From: Limanda limanda
Lineage: Eukaryota > Chordata > Actinopteri > Pleuronectiformes > Pleuronectidae
Direction of reading: 5' to 3'
NCBI RefSeq assembly: GCF_963576545.1
Contig: NC_083638.1
Span: 5,360,659-5,424,658 of the forward strand
DNA: 64,000 bases
The first letter of the stretch is position 1, and each line of letters opens with the position of its first letter. This document shows positions 1-12,465 of the stretch, piece by piece. A program made the translations under genes and the position numbers. The notes under the pieces are model-generated. The model saw nothing but the letters and a program-made list of their open reading frames with translations. It ran no database searches and was not told the DNA's origin.

Positions 1-2070
1 TGATACTGTAGCTGGGGCCACAGATAAATCAATGGATGTGAAGCACTGTGAAGTATTTTTGGGTTCATTGTGAAACTGCAGCAGGCCAGAGGACCTCAGT
101 TGATAGGCCGGGGCTTCTATACGACCCAGGAAACATTCGCACACTGCTAAAAAGAATGTGGCCATCTCTGAATGCTGCTGAGTGATCAGATCTCAGATGA
201 GCCTTCGATGTTCGCACCTCAATTTAAAGATGTCCTCTTGTGATCGGATGTCTGAACAGGGCCGTAAAAGACTTGATGCTAATTTAAAATCATTTAAGAC
301 TTTCAACAACTCCTGGTTTATTTCAAAACCCCCCCTCCTCACGAGAGAAAGCACATCGTGAAAGGCGAGTCATTCATCCAGTCAGTCATTCACTCGCCAT
401 GCCTTGATTTACATCCCGCCACCACCAGCTGCCAGAGCCATTTTGTGGTGGAGTGTTAGGACGGCTTAGGGGGGGACGGGCCGTTGAAGGCATTTTTAGA
501 AAAGGTCTGGGTTTCTTTAATGTGACGGATAAACTGAACTTGAGGACCTCTCCACTCAACCCGTGCACGCAAACCATCATGAACAGTTGGATCTAGCCTT
601 GACCAAGCACTCACGTTGTTAGACCATAGAGTGAAGGACGAGTCTTCTGGCCAAGTGTCAGCAGGTTCCTGTAAACATATATGAATACCTTTTTATACAC
701 TCGCTGCTATACGCCAGAGGCAGCAAGAGAAAAATGAGGTCTGAACGATGACTTGTGTGTAGGAGGGAAGGAGATTGTAAGCCGGGGATGGTTATACCAC
801 TGAAAAGAGGAAATGAGGGTGAAGGAGAGAGGAGAAAAAAGGGGGGTGAGCAAGAAAGGTTTCCTAAGCTAATAAAATGCTTGGAGAGATGGAAGCTGCC
901 AGCCAGCATTCCTGTGCCATTAGATAAGTTCGCTCACTGCAGCCTCCAGTTTCTCTGCAGTGCTGAAGTGGCAAACTGAGGTCACCACTGGGGAGTGAGG
1001 GGGGGATGGTGGGTGCAATAAATCCACAGTGTTTTTCAGCACGGTCGTTGCTCTTAATCCTCCGAAGCTGTTTGGTTGATGATTTACTTGAACATTTTAG
1101 TGGCAAAATCTGCACTCGGCCGTGTCGCAGTTCAATGTACACAGTGCAGGGATTTGGTTGAGTGATTTTGTGCAAATCTGCACATTTGTGGGCATCTCAG
1201 TGACTTACAGTCTGTTGCCAAGTGGAGAGTGTTCGGTTCCTTAAAGAGAGAGAGAGACATTTGTAGAGGGACTAAATTTAGATTTCAAATGCAAGGTCGG
1301 GTATCTCGCTCAGCACAGGTCGGATTGTGTAGCTCACACCCAGTGCTACCAAATTCACACTTGCCAAATGGCAACACAGAAGCGTCTAAGTGTGACGGAT
1401 TGCAGCAATTCCAAGGAAGTCAAGGATCTTTTCTTGCACACTCGGTTATAAGCTGTCAAACTGAACCATTGACATTGAAATGGTGTAACCCGGGAGCTGC
1501 TCGCTTGTTTTTTAAGGAGGCTTCAGTGGTTGATCCATATTATCCCCGAGGTAGAACATTTCTGGGCTGCAAAGTGAGACGGAGGACTATTAAAAAAAAT
1601 ATTTGCCTCCAAATAATTCTCCTTGAGGGAAATCTCCCTTTGTCTGTGAGATGGCTTATTTAAATGGAAACGGAGAGACGGAGTATTCCCTCGTAACCTC
1701 GGTGTGATCATTCTCAGTGAGACCCTCTGCCAGTGTTTCATATACGTTCTATAATACTGACTGCATCTGAGGGTGTTCCAAGTCGTTTAGAAGATATGTC
1801 AGCCTTGCCCCTGCGGCTTTACTGTGTGATGGCGATTAAAATAGGATCTGGGGGATTGTATAACTGCCGTGCATGTGACACCCTTTAGCAAAGATCAACA
1901 TGCTGATGCAGCAGATAGTGTGCTCACACGGTGCACGCAGTAACACAGGAATCTCACCGCACAACATTTTCTCTTGGGTTTTAATAAGGAAGTGTATTTC
2001 TTGTGTGTAATTTGTATTATTGACGGTGTTAACACAAACTTAATGACCTGTTTGATTCTCTGTCTCCCAG
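1..2070 (+). other. intron of znf609/znf608 upstream of the first visible exon
   Basis: I see no exon, RNA gene or clear mobile element here. The stretch ends in a pyrimidine-rich acceptor (CTGTCTCCCAG) directly before the coding exon at 2071. That exon opens in the middle of a codon, so at least one coding exon lies upstream of the window. In human ZNF609 the missing part is the large N-terminal exon; placing it here is by homology only. The short open frames in this stretch show no family similarity. Confidence 0.6.
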
Positions 2071-5000
2071 GCATGCTGGTGGTCAATGTTACCTGGAGAA
2101 ACAAGACGTACGTGGGAACCCTTTTGGACTGCACTCGCCATGACTGGGCTCCCCCCAGGTAAGGAGCCTTTGTAATTCCTCTGGAGAATGCAGCGGGGGG
2201 GCGGGGATATTGAGATATGCATCGTGTAATCTTCACTTGTTATGTTAATGATTCATCACTTGTTAGGTGTTGTTTAAACTACTCTGCTACATCCACGGGG
2301 TTCGCATAATCACTGCACTGTACCGAGAATTCACTGTCACACATGGTAGTTGTAAATGTCAAGGTAGAGGAGCCGTGATTACTATGACTCACTGATGCAT
2401 TCGCTGTATCCGGGCTGCACTCGCTCTCTTAACCTTTTCATATTCTCTGGGATATGAATCTGCTGCAATAGAATTCAACTCAAGGATATAATGCACCTAT
2501 TTACCAGTGTGCAGTTGGACCTTCCAGGTCCGTGTTGGTCTTTATCTCGAGCCTAGAGAAACAGGATTCACTGGAAAAGGCTGATATCCCAGGAGGAGTC
2601 AGTAGAAATAGAAAGCTACTCTAACAAGCCAGATTGCAGAATCCAATTATTGGCCTGATAGCTTTTCCTCAACACTGTGTAACGTTCTCTATCACACAAG
2701 CTGCAATTTCTTAGATCAGAGTTATGTGGGTGGCAGCTTAAGAGGTTTTATTTTCTTTTTCTGGATATTTGCCTGTATTATGCAAAATACACAGGTTGTA
2801 TAAGATGTACTCCCAAGCAGCTGCTTTGATTTCTGTGTCCAAGTGTAAATATAAATGTATATTTGAAATGCATCCTTAAGTGCAATGCATGAAAGAAAAA
2901 GAAAAAAAGTCGAGATTAAAGCACCGCTAATGGAAAACAAGGAGAGGCTGTATCACACTAATGTATCACAGTAAATCACAATGATGCTCAGTAAGTGAGG
3001 TTTGCTGGGCTGTAGTTGCACCAACACAGTCTTACAGTTTGCAGCACGACTACATTAGGGACTCACCATGAATAATTCAGAAAGCTTTCAATGGAGTGAA
3101 TATAAACTTGGGCTTGTAATGAGTCTAAATTCCTCCACCACTGTCAGACTACGGCTGTGTTCACATCCCCTGCTGGGGCTGAAATTGTTTGGAGAGACTC
3201 GTGGTGGAAGCTGTGTCATTCCAGCCTGATGCTTCTCTTAGTCACAGATTGCTAACCACCGCAGCGCCGAAAGATAATTACATCACTGTTATGGAAGGAA
3301 AAGGCCAATCTGCAATTTTAAGTATTTGAATGACTGTGTCTCTTCAAATGTTAGCATTTCCATTTGGCTCCGTAACAAGTGCTTACTCACTTACAGTTAC
3401 AAAAAACAGATTGTTATTTAATGAGGACAGGGACAAAACAATGTTCATATTGTTGATGCCATTGCTTTTGGTATTTATTTTTGTCATATTTAGTCCTTAG
3501 TATTGTCGTCATTGGTGTCAGGTGTATGTGATATAAGATCGCTAGCTTTACAGTTGTTTAATCTTTGTTATATTAAGATCAATTATAGAACATTTGTATT
3601 CTAAAATAAATACTGTTGGTCATTTTCAAGATGATTCAACATTCATAAAAGGTTATTTAAATTCCCAGAAATATTATGGGATCATAGCATTTCCTTTGTA
3701 TAGCTGAGCTGTGTTGATATAACCATTGATACAGTGACATCGTTAATTCTTACCTGTGATTTTTCAACACTTCTCCAGGTTTTGTGAATCCCCGACAAGT
3801 GATCTGGAGATGAGGAATGGCCGCGGTCGAGGCAAGCGCATGAGACCGAATAGCAACACCCCTATCAACGAGAACAGCAATTCATCAGACAACAAGGGCA
3901 CCACCAACAACAAGACACGTGCTGCCGCCAACAGCAAGGGCCGGAGGGGCAGCCAGACGCCGTCGGAGCGCCGCACGCCACCCAACAGTAACACGGAGGA
4001 CATCAAGGCGAGTCCCTCCTCAGCTGGAAAACGCAAGACCAAACCGGCCTCGGACATGGAGCCCAATTCCAGCTCAGAGGACACCAAAGGTAACAAACGG
4101 ATGCGGACAAACTCCAACAGCGGAGGGCTGGGACCAACAGGTCTGCCCATCACTTCCATTAAGACTGAGCCACTTCCACCTCCCCTCGATCGCAGCTGCC
4201 CTTCTCCAGTTCTTATTGATTGTCCACATCCTAACTGCAACAAGAAGTACAAGCACATCAATGGTCTCAAGTACCACCAAGCCCGTGCCCATAACGATGA
4301 TGACATCAAGTTGGAGATAGATGCAGACAGTGAATATGGAGAGGATTCAACTCTCCACCCGGAACCAGGGAACTGTAATGGAGCATCTATCTCTCAGAAA
4401 GGATCCTTGTCTCCAGCCCGTTCGGTTACTCCGAAAGGCAGGAACTTTGAAGCTCAGAGTCCTTCCCCGTCTCCTGGCAAGTTTGGTTCAAAGCAGAGTA
4501 AAAAGAAAATGGCAGAGACAGATCCAGACACAGCAGGTACACCGATGGAGGGGTGTGAGGATGGGGCATGTCTCACCGATGAGGCCAGTAATGATGGTAT
4601 AGATGATAAGAGAGGATCGGAAAAGTCCAAAAAGGGTAGCGCCAGCCTCAAAGCCGATAAAATGGCCCAGAAAAATATGAAATCGCCGAGGCCCATCGGC
4701 CCCGCGACTACAGCACCCCAGCAGATGTACGCTTATCCTCCTGGAAACCCAAGTTCTTCCCCGGGGCTTACCCCAATGATACAAGGTGTTCCCAAGAGTC
4801 CTCAAATGAAAGGGACTCAGCCTAAACCCCCTGCCATTGTAGATTCTGCCTCCAGTAGCTCCAAAGACAAGAAGAAGAAAGACAAGAAGAAAAAGGATGG
4901 TGCGAAGGAAGCTGACAGCCCCAAGCCTCCGGGAAAGGGTGGAAAACTAGAGGAAGGTAAGCTTCCATATGCTGAGCCTTGTGATCAAGGTATTAAGGGG

Positions 5001-5652
5001 GAAGGACTCCTCAATGGTTCCTCAGATCCTCATCAGAGTCGCTTGGCCAGTATGAAGGCTGAGGCTGACAAGATTTACAGCTTTTCAGACAATGCCCCTA
5101 GCCCATCTATTGGTGTAGCCAGTCGGATAGATGGTAGTGGGATGCCGCAGCCTCTCACGCCACTTCATGGCGCAAACCAAAATGGTGCTGACAATTCTTC
5201 CGTCAAAACTAATAGCCCGGCTTATTCTGACATTTCAGATGCTGGGGAGGACGGTGAAGGGAAGCTAGAAGGCGGTGTCAAAGTGAGGACGGAGGAACAA
5301 GCCATCAGGGATAGTGTGAAAAAAGCACTTTTCTCCAATCCGCCACCCAACAAAGAATCCCCCTACTACGCCGGCTATGATGCATATTACTCCCCCAATT
5401 ACGTCAACCCCAGTGCCAGCGGGTCCAATCCAGGCACGCCAGGGGCTGAAGGTCAGATAAAGATCAAAAGAGAAGAAGACCTGGACCACATTGAGGAAAA
5501 AGTCAAGGTTGAGGTTCATGAAGATCGCAAACCTGACATTGGTGTTCCTGGTCAGCTACAGCAGCAACAACAACAGCAACAACAACAACTGCAGCAGCAA
5601 CAACAACAGCAGCAGCAGCAGCAGCAACAACAACAACAACAACAGCAGCATC

Positions 5653-5687
<35 letters not shown>

Positions 5688-8600
5688 CAACCGTCAGTCA
5701 TTCAACAGCGATCCAACATGTACATGCAACCTCTTTACTACAACCAGTATGCGTACGTCCCCCCATACGCATACCATCCCGATCAGGCCTACCACAACCA
5801 CTTGATGAACACCAACCCAGCCTACCGGCAACAGTACGAGGAACGGCAGAGACAGATGGCTGAACAGCATCGTGCTTCTGAGAAGAAGTCAGATGTGGCC
5901 ATAAAAGAGCGGGAGGCCTCCATGAAGGAGGAGTGGAAACAGAAGAGCCCCATGCCCCCAAGCCTCTCCAAAGCCCCAAGTCAGTCAGACCTGGGAAAGA
6001 CGCCGCAACCCCCGGGAAAATTAAGGGATTCGCCCTCTGAGCTCTCCTCCAAATCCAGTGGAAGCATAAAGGTGGAGGACGGAAAGTCCCAGCAAGCTGA
6101 GGGGCTGAAGATGAAGCTGACTGAAGGGGGTCACCATGGAAAGGAAGACTCCAAGCAAGCACTCGAGTCCAGAGGCCAGGCAGGGATGGAGCAGGGCGTA
6201 TGGTACAGACAGGTAAATACCAATGTAGCATAACAGTAGTAGAACAGTGTGAATCTACTGTGAGAATGTTTTAGAGCTTGATTTGATTTGTGCTCATGAT
6301 GACCTTCTCTCTCCCTCCTCAGCAATTCCCCGAGGGCCAGAAGCCACAAGCAGAAGACGAACACCAGCAACCTCGATGGAAAGACGAAAGGGACCGAGAA
6401 CGGGAACGGGATCGTAAATTAAAGGACGACAGGCCTCGGGCCAAGGACAGTCAAAGTGCGCCCAAGGAGGACAGCAAAGAAAGTAGTGATCCCAGAATCT
6501 CTTCTGAGGACCACCGGGCTCTGAGCAAAGACTCTCGTTCTAATCCCCACATGCAGTTTTCATCACCACTAGCGCAACACCAAGGATACATGCCCTACAT
6601 GCATGGTTATCCCTATGGACAAGGCTATGACCCCAACCACCCTGGATACCGGGGCATGCCCTCAGTTATGATGCAGAATTACCCAGGTATGGAATTAGAT
6701 TGACTCAAAGTATAGTAAACGTCAGAGGTTTTGAATGCATCTTTGGGTCTGCAATGGTTCAGGTGGTAAAGCGGGGGTTTCTCCCTAATTGGAAAGTCGG
6801 TGGTTTGATCCCTGGCTTCTCCAGTGAAGTACTTGCCCCTGTTGATGCTGTGGATAGATCAAGCAGTGCATGTGTGCGTAGGGAATATGTGGGTGTGATT
6901 GGTAGTGTGGAGCTGTTTGAGTGATCCAAAAACTGCAGTCTACCATTTACACATTTTTCAAATGTGTTGGAACTGGTGACATTCACAAGCTGAGTGCATC
7001 CGAGGTGTGATATTCTTTCCACTAAGTAGTTTAATCCTTGGTGCACGACATCAGAAGCTACAACATTTCTCTTGTTTTTTAAAAACACAATCGCTTAAAT
7101 TGTCTTTCAGAATGTTAGTTATTGATATCGTATGTACAACATCTACACGGGCACAAAGCTGAAGGTGCTTTTATCCGTAGATATAAATTAAAGTGTTATA
7201 TTTACAGTGTGTGTTGTTGTCTACACGATTGAAAGGAGTTGGTTAAAATCTTAAGTGGTGAGAGTTATTAACGATGATCATCATTCTTTTATCGATTCTG
7301 TATAAACATACATTTAAAACATGTTCTCCATCCCTCTCAGGCTCGTATCTACCCGGAGGTTATCCCTTTTCTCCATATGGAGGTAAAATGAGCGGCGGCG
7401 AGGAGGGCGGCGACAAGTCTCGCGCCAGCCCGACCGTCACCAAAACGGCAACAGACTCCAAAGCCCTGGATATCCTGCATCAGCACGCCAGCCAATACAA
7501 GAGCAAATCCCCCACGGTAGGCGACAAGCCGCCCCACGACCGGGAGCGGGAGCAGGACCGAGGAGCGTCCGGAGACCGGGAACGGGAGCGGGAGAGGGAG
7601 CGGGAAAGAGACGTGGACCGGCCGCGCTCCTCGCCCTCCCAGCGCATCATGCCCTCGCACCACCACCTGGGATACCCTCTGCTCTCAGGGCAATACGACC
7701 TGTCCTATGCCACAGGTCAGTCAGTGTCATGTGTGTCTTCCCTGGATCCACTGCACCAAACCGTTCCTTCAAAAAATAGATCCCAGACAGTTACTTAAAT
7801 ACAACCAGGCCCTGAGTCCAGAATACTTAACGCACTGTGATTAGATGCGGGCTGTTAAGTTATGGCAGATGACCATTGAGCGATTTAAGCTTAGAACTAA
7901 ATGAGGCATTATCGCTGTTAGTAACACGTTTTACAACCCGCCATAGGTCTCTGCTTATCAGCCGACAAGCAGCCGCCCCCCCCTCCACTCACCACCCAGG
8001 TGAGAGCAGTGAAATCCCCTCAGCAGCAGAGACAGGCAAAAGACCGACAGTGAAAGAAAACACACGCCCGCTGAGACACGTAGGTAAACACAGAGCACTG
8101 TTTGCAGATCTAACAAGTGCAGGTGGCAGAACCTCGTCTGCAAACAAACAAGGCACCGAGCTCCAGTTAAAATATTATGAGCACTGGCTCAGATGTAGAA
8201 CGTAATGTAGAAAAATCTAATGTTTCTTTATCCCGTGTGCATTTGATTTGATGGGGGGGAAAAGAACCTCCAGCCTCTCGTCTTTCTCTTCTCAACAATC
8301 TATGTTACTGACTCGGAGGCAGCAACTTGTAAAGAAAACAGATCCCGGCCAAACCAAACCCTTGTTATTCTGCTGCAGTCTAGCACAATATGCAGGCCGG
8401 CGTTTAGCCCCTCAGCTCATCCATTCTAAGTGGTCCTCTGAGGACAAGAGGATCACTGTGCTGATAATGGAGACATGGAGCAGAGAGCACACAGATGCTG
8501 CAGCCTGCACTGACATCTAGTGGAAGCCCCTATGTAGTACAACTTATAAAAAAACTCAGTTGCCAGCTGTATCTAGAATTCTCCTTTTTTTCAATAGAAT

Positions 8601-9273
8601 TCTTTTTCCAGTGTTTATTTTGTTTCTTGCAATTGTTGGTACATTACTCTAGTTATTTATTAAATCCTTTTCATTTCATGTCTCTAAAACTTCCAGGGTT
8701 TCAACAGAAAATGTTAAAATGTTTACATAAAAACCAGAAAAGTAATTATCCATTATCCTTAAAAAGTCCTATACATTTTAAAATAGTATGCATATTATGT
8801 TACCACTTAGATATGGTCATGTAGGTTTTGATTATGTCCATGTTCGCTTGATGCTACGTCCATCAGTTAAAATAAGTATATGTAAAGTTTGTAATCTGTT
8901 CGTGATGTAGTTCTATCTCAGCGACATAGATATTAGCACGATGTAATAGAACTACAAACAAGACCTACGTAGAACTGGAAGCTATTCGCCTCCAACATCC
9001 CAGTCACAATGTATCTTAGTCCACATGGTTTTGCTGTGGAAGAGACAATAGAAACATACTATGTCTGTCTGTAGTTATAAGATAATGCAGCATATTATCT
9101 CCTTCACCTATACTCCCTTCATTCTGGGACTATATTCCTTCACATAGGTCTTAAATCTCATTCAGTGCGTTCTTAAAAAGTCAATAAACCAATGTTCCCT
9201 CTTGTGTCTCCCGCAGGGAAACCCGACCGTCACACCTCAACCCTGCAAAGATTCATGTGACTGGCTCACATGA
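2071..9273 (+). CDS. znf609: Zinc finger protein 609/608-like transcriptional regulator, 5' partial, 5-6 exons
   Basis: Exons: 2071-2158, 3779-6212, 6323-6686, 7341-7715, probably 7947-7999, and 9217-9273 (TGA). All junctions are GT-AG and phases agree. The first exon encodes [20 protein letters not shown], a hallmark of the ZNF608/609 family. The next gives [20 protein letters not shown] and the single C2H2 finger with pattern C-x4-C-x12-H-x4-H (about 4222-4290). The rest is low-complexity and disordered: Ser/Pro/Lys-rich, a 46-codon Gln-rich run at 5553-5690, then RE/RD-rich charged stretches. Five psi-K-x-E SUMO consensus sites are visible (IKTE, IKLE, IKRE, VKVE, IKVE). Family members are nuclear regulators linked to cohesin-loader/Integrator control of transcription; that role is from homology. 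I chose ZNF609 over ZNF608 because gramd2a and senp8 follow. The extreme C-terminus is uncertain: skipping 7947-7999 also stays open, to a TGA at 9258-9260. Confidence 0.85.
2159..3778 (+). other. znf609 intron
   Basis: The intron runs from GTAAGG at 2159 to CTTCTCCAG ending at 3778. It is AT-rich and I see no repeat or gene in it. Confidence 0.8.
6750..6960 (+). mobile_element. tRNA-derived SINE in a znf609 intron
   Basis: The sequence has a pol III A-box-like TGGTTCAGGTGG (6755-6766) and a B-box-like GGTTTGATCCC (6802-6812) about 35 bases further on. A tRNA-unrelated tail follows, ending near CTGCAGTCTACCATTTACAC. The layout and wording match a common teleost tRNA-derived SINE type. No poly(A) tail or target-site duplication is obvious, so the copy is old or truncated. 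It sits in the 6687-7340 intron. The family name is not known to me. Confidence 0.6.
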
Positions 9274-9385
9274 GAAGACGATCTCCTGGGTGTTACCTTT
9301 AGACATCAGTTGAATGGTGTTTCTATCTATATTTTTATTTTCTTCTGCTGAAAAAGGACAGGCAGATGATTTTTTTTTTCTCTTT

Positions 9386-9416
<31 letters not shown>

Positions 9417-12400
9417 TCCCCCGTCGTAAATGACCCTTGAATTCTCTCTAAACCTCGGACTGTAACAGGACTGATCTTAACCCAGGTTCAAAGCCATGGC
9501 TCTGCCCCACCACGCAGAGGAAACACCAACCCGCTGATTACCTAGTCTTTGCACTGTCAACACATACAATGCAAGAAGAGACTATTGGACTGCCAGAACA
9601 GCTTTTGTTGTTGTTATTGTTGTTTTTTTTTTTTTTCCTTTTTGACTGCATTGTTCTTTTGTCGCACGCAGAAAGAAAGTGGCAGTGATTCTGGGGGGAG
9701 TTGGGTGGCTGAAGGGGGGAAAAAAGAGGAGTCAAACTAAATTAAAGACTGAATCATACTAAAAATGATTTCAACTCATTGTCTCTCTCTCATGAACGCC
9801 GTGAAACAAACCGTATATCCGTGACTTGACAAATGTTTGGTTATATTTTGTGGGGGAATATGGCAACCGCTGCTTCCTTCAGAGACTTTAGAGCCTGAGA
9901 CTGAAGTTTATCATTTCCCCAACCGTCATTGTTAATTCCCACCTTCTTTGAACCCCCGTTCATGTTTCAGGGATGATGTCGTCATGTTTTTGCGAAGGGA
10001 CCGCACACACCTCAATGGAGAATAAACACTACTCATGTTTTACTTGTTCTCTCAGTAATATTTCAGTTCAGTTCCATATCATTGTGTTCATCTGTTGAAT
10101 GTGTCTGATGCTGGGGTTCGTCCTGGTTCCCCCCCCCACCCGATCGTTTCGGTCCACGTCCGTCTTTTCAAACTCGAACGGTGAAGCCACATTAGCAAGC
10201 GACCGGTTCACAGGGCATTGTCTTCACTACTTCGGGCCTCAAGCTTCATTCAGCTCATCGGGTTGGATTGTTTTTTTCTGTCAACAATGTGAAATTCCAC
10301 TCAACGCATGTATTCCTCTGCTGTAAAATAGACTTTTCTCTCCTGCTCCTATGTGCATATGTGTTCCTACGTATCCCAGCATGCAACTGTTTCAAAAAAC
10401 TCACTGTGAAAGAAAACGTTTTCACAGCGTTTAGCATTTTGTTCTCAGATCACAGACGTCCTCAGTAGTTTTAGTTTACGTCCCTGCAGATTATTATTGT
10501 TTTTTTTTTTAATCTAGTCAAACTAGTAACTTTTTTCAGAACATCACAAACTCAGTGCATTTTTTTCCCCATTCATGTCAAAGTGCAGGGAGAGAATTCC
10601 ACTGTTCTCCAGACCCTGACACTGTTCATATCTCCGATTCAATAATATTTCAAACTGACAACTCGGTCAGAATAAGAGAAATCAAAAAGGTGATTCAGCC
10701 GCTGTGGGAAACCGAACCTTTCTCTTGGTGCTTCGCTTGCTTTTGTGACTTCACCACGACACACACATTCATCCCAGACAGTCGTTAGCGTGGCTTCTCT
10801 CGCCAGCAGCTAGCGTTTTTGGTTCAGCCCCAAAAAACTGGGTCAGTGAGTCTGATCAGACACCGGTGGTCTTTGTTTGGTCGCTGCCTGCGCCGAAATG
10901 CTCGATTACTGGCACGTTAAACAAAAAGTGCATGAAATTACCCCTGGAACATTCTTTCTGCTGCTACGACCACAGAGCAAACTCGAACCGATCCGACACA
11001 GACAATGAACTTCATTAAAAAGGAAGAGCCGGGGAGAAGCTGGGAGGGAACTCGATCTCACACACACACACATGACTGAAGTCAGAAGGCTCAAAGTTTC
11101 CTCTGAACAGAAGCTGGTTGCTCGAGTCCTTTTTTGCTCTGGATCTCAAACTGGTGGTGCCACTCTGTAAAACTAAACCCGGTCTGGTTGATTTGGAATC
11201 AACACAAAGAGCGAGTGTCCCACCAGACGTTCCTCTGTCCGCTCTAGATTACACGTCTCTCGAACCTCAGGGGTTGTAAGTGAAATTCTATCCATGTGCT
11301 TTTTTTGCATTGATTTTTGAGAGAGCTCCTGTCTGCGGTTGTGAGATCGGCACATTGTTAATCCGCTTCGAACCGGTTCATTCAGCAACCGGATCAGGAC
11401 AGAGAATGATTGAAGGTTTAATGCCAAAACTGAGCGGTTGTGGGTTGTGAACGTTCCTCTGAACACTGTCATTAAATTGAATTTCATTGATTGTATTGGT
11501 TTTACAATCACGTTAAAGCTCCCCTCCCACCATGTTGTAGTTCATTGTTATCCATTCACCACAGCGATGGAGTCTTCATGTCCAACCACCTCGGGACCTT
11601 TGTATCGAGACATTTCTCACCGTCACGAAACGGCAGCGCTTCGTTTTTGAGGTTCTTGGACATTCCAAGTAAACAAGTCGCCGGTTTCTCGTCCCTTCGG
11701 ATTCTTCACAGAGGGTTTTCGCCCCCTTTTTTTTTTTTGCGCATTTTAAAGAAGAACGGCTGCCGCGAAACAAGCTGAATGTGGTGGTGTGTGACTTGTA
11801 CTTAATCTGTGAGGGTAATCTAGGCAGCTGTGATGTTGTCTTTAAAGTCGATGGGTTTTAGTACCAGCTGACTGCATACATATAGATTTATCAGACAATG
11901 GTTGTGACAAGTGCATTTGTTCTCTCGCTGAGAGTAGTCATGTTATCTCGGTAGTAAGCGAAGCCCAGTGAAAAATCATATATTACTAAAAAAAGTGTAT
12001 GAAAAGCCAGAAAAAGTAATGTTTGCTATCAACATATTGGAAAGTGCTTGGCTCTTGTATTTTGCAGGACTGTATTTGTTTCATGGTGAAGAGTATATTT
12101 ATTGGCCAGCAGTTGTCTCAATTGGTGCCTAGTTGAACATTCTTCTGTGAAAACACGGAGACACTTGCTTGTTTGTCCTTTTCTGACCCACCTACTGTCA
12201 CACAAACCCCCCCCGCCCGCCCTCCTCCTCACCCTCCTCCTCCTCCCTACAGTACCTCCACTGGTGCTCGCAAGGATGTTTACAATGTCTTCATTTTCTT
12301 TCTGTGTGAGAAATTCAGAACTCTCCCCCTCTTTCTCCTCCTTTCTCCCTCCCGTCAGGAGTTTGTGTAAAGTGTACATTACCATGGTTCTTTTTTATAC

Positions 12401-12465
12401 AATACTCTGTAACTTGCCTTTGTAAATTTGGGCTGGAAAAAATAAATCTTTTTATGAGACTGATC
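9274..12465 (+). other. znf609 3' UTR
   Basis: After the stop codon there is about 3.2 kb without a convincing coding frame or splice site. It contains AT-rich and poly-T tracts, an AATAAA at 10021-10026 (possible proximal poly(A) signal) and a distal AATAAA at 12441-12446 close to the end of the transcribed-looking sequence. ZNF609-family genes have long 3' UTRs. The end point is inferred from the distal signal, about 20 bases before the assigned end. Confidence 0.55.

Noticed and set aside
3764..4309. 181-codon minus-strand frame across the znf609 main exon
   Set aside because: Shadow of a strongly supported coding exon.
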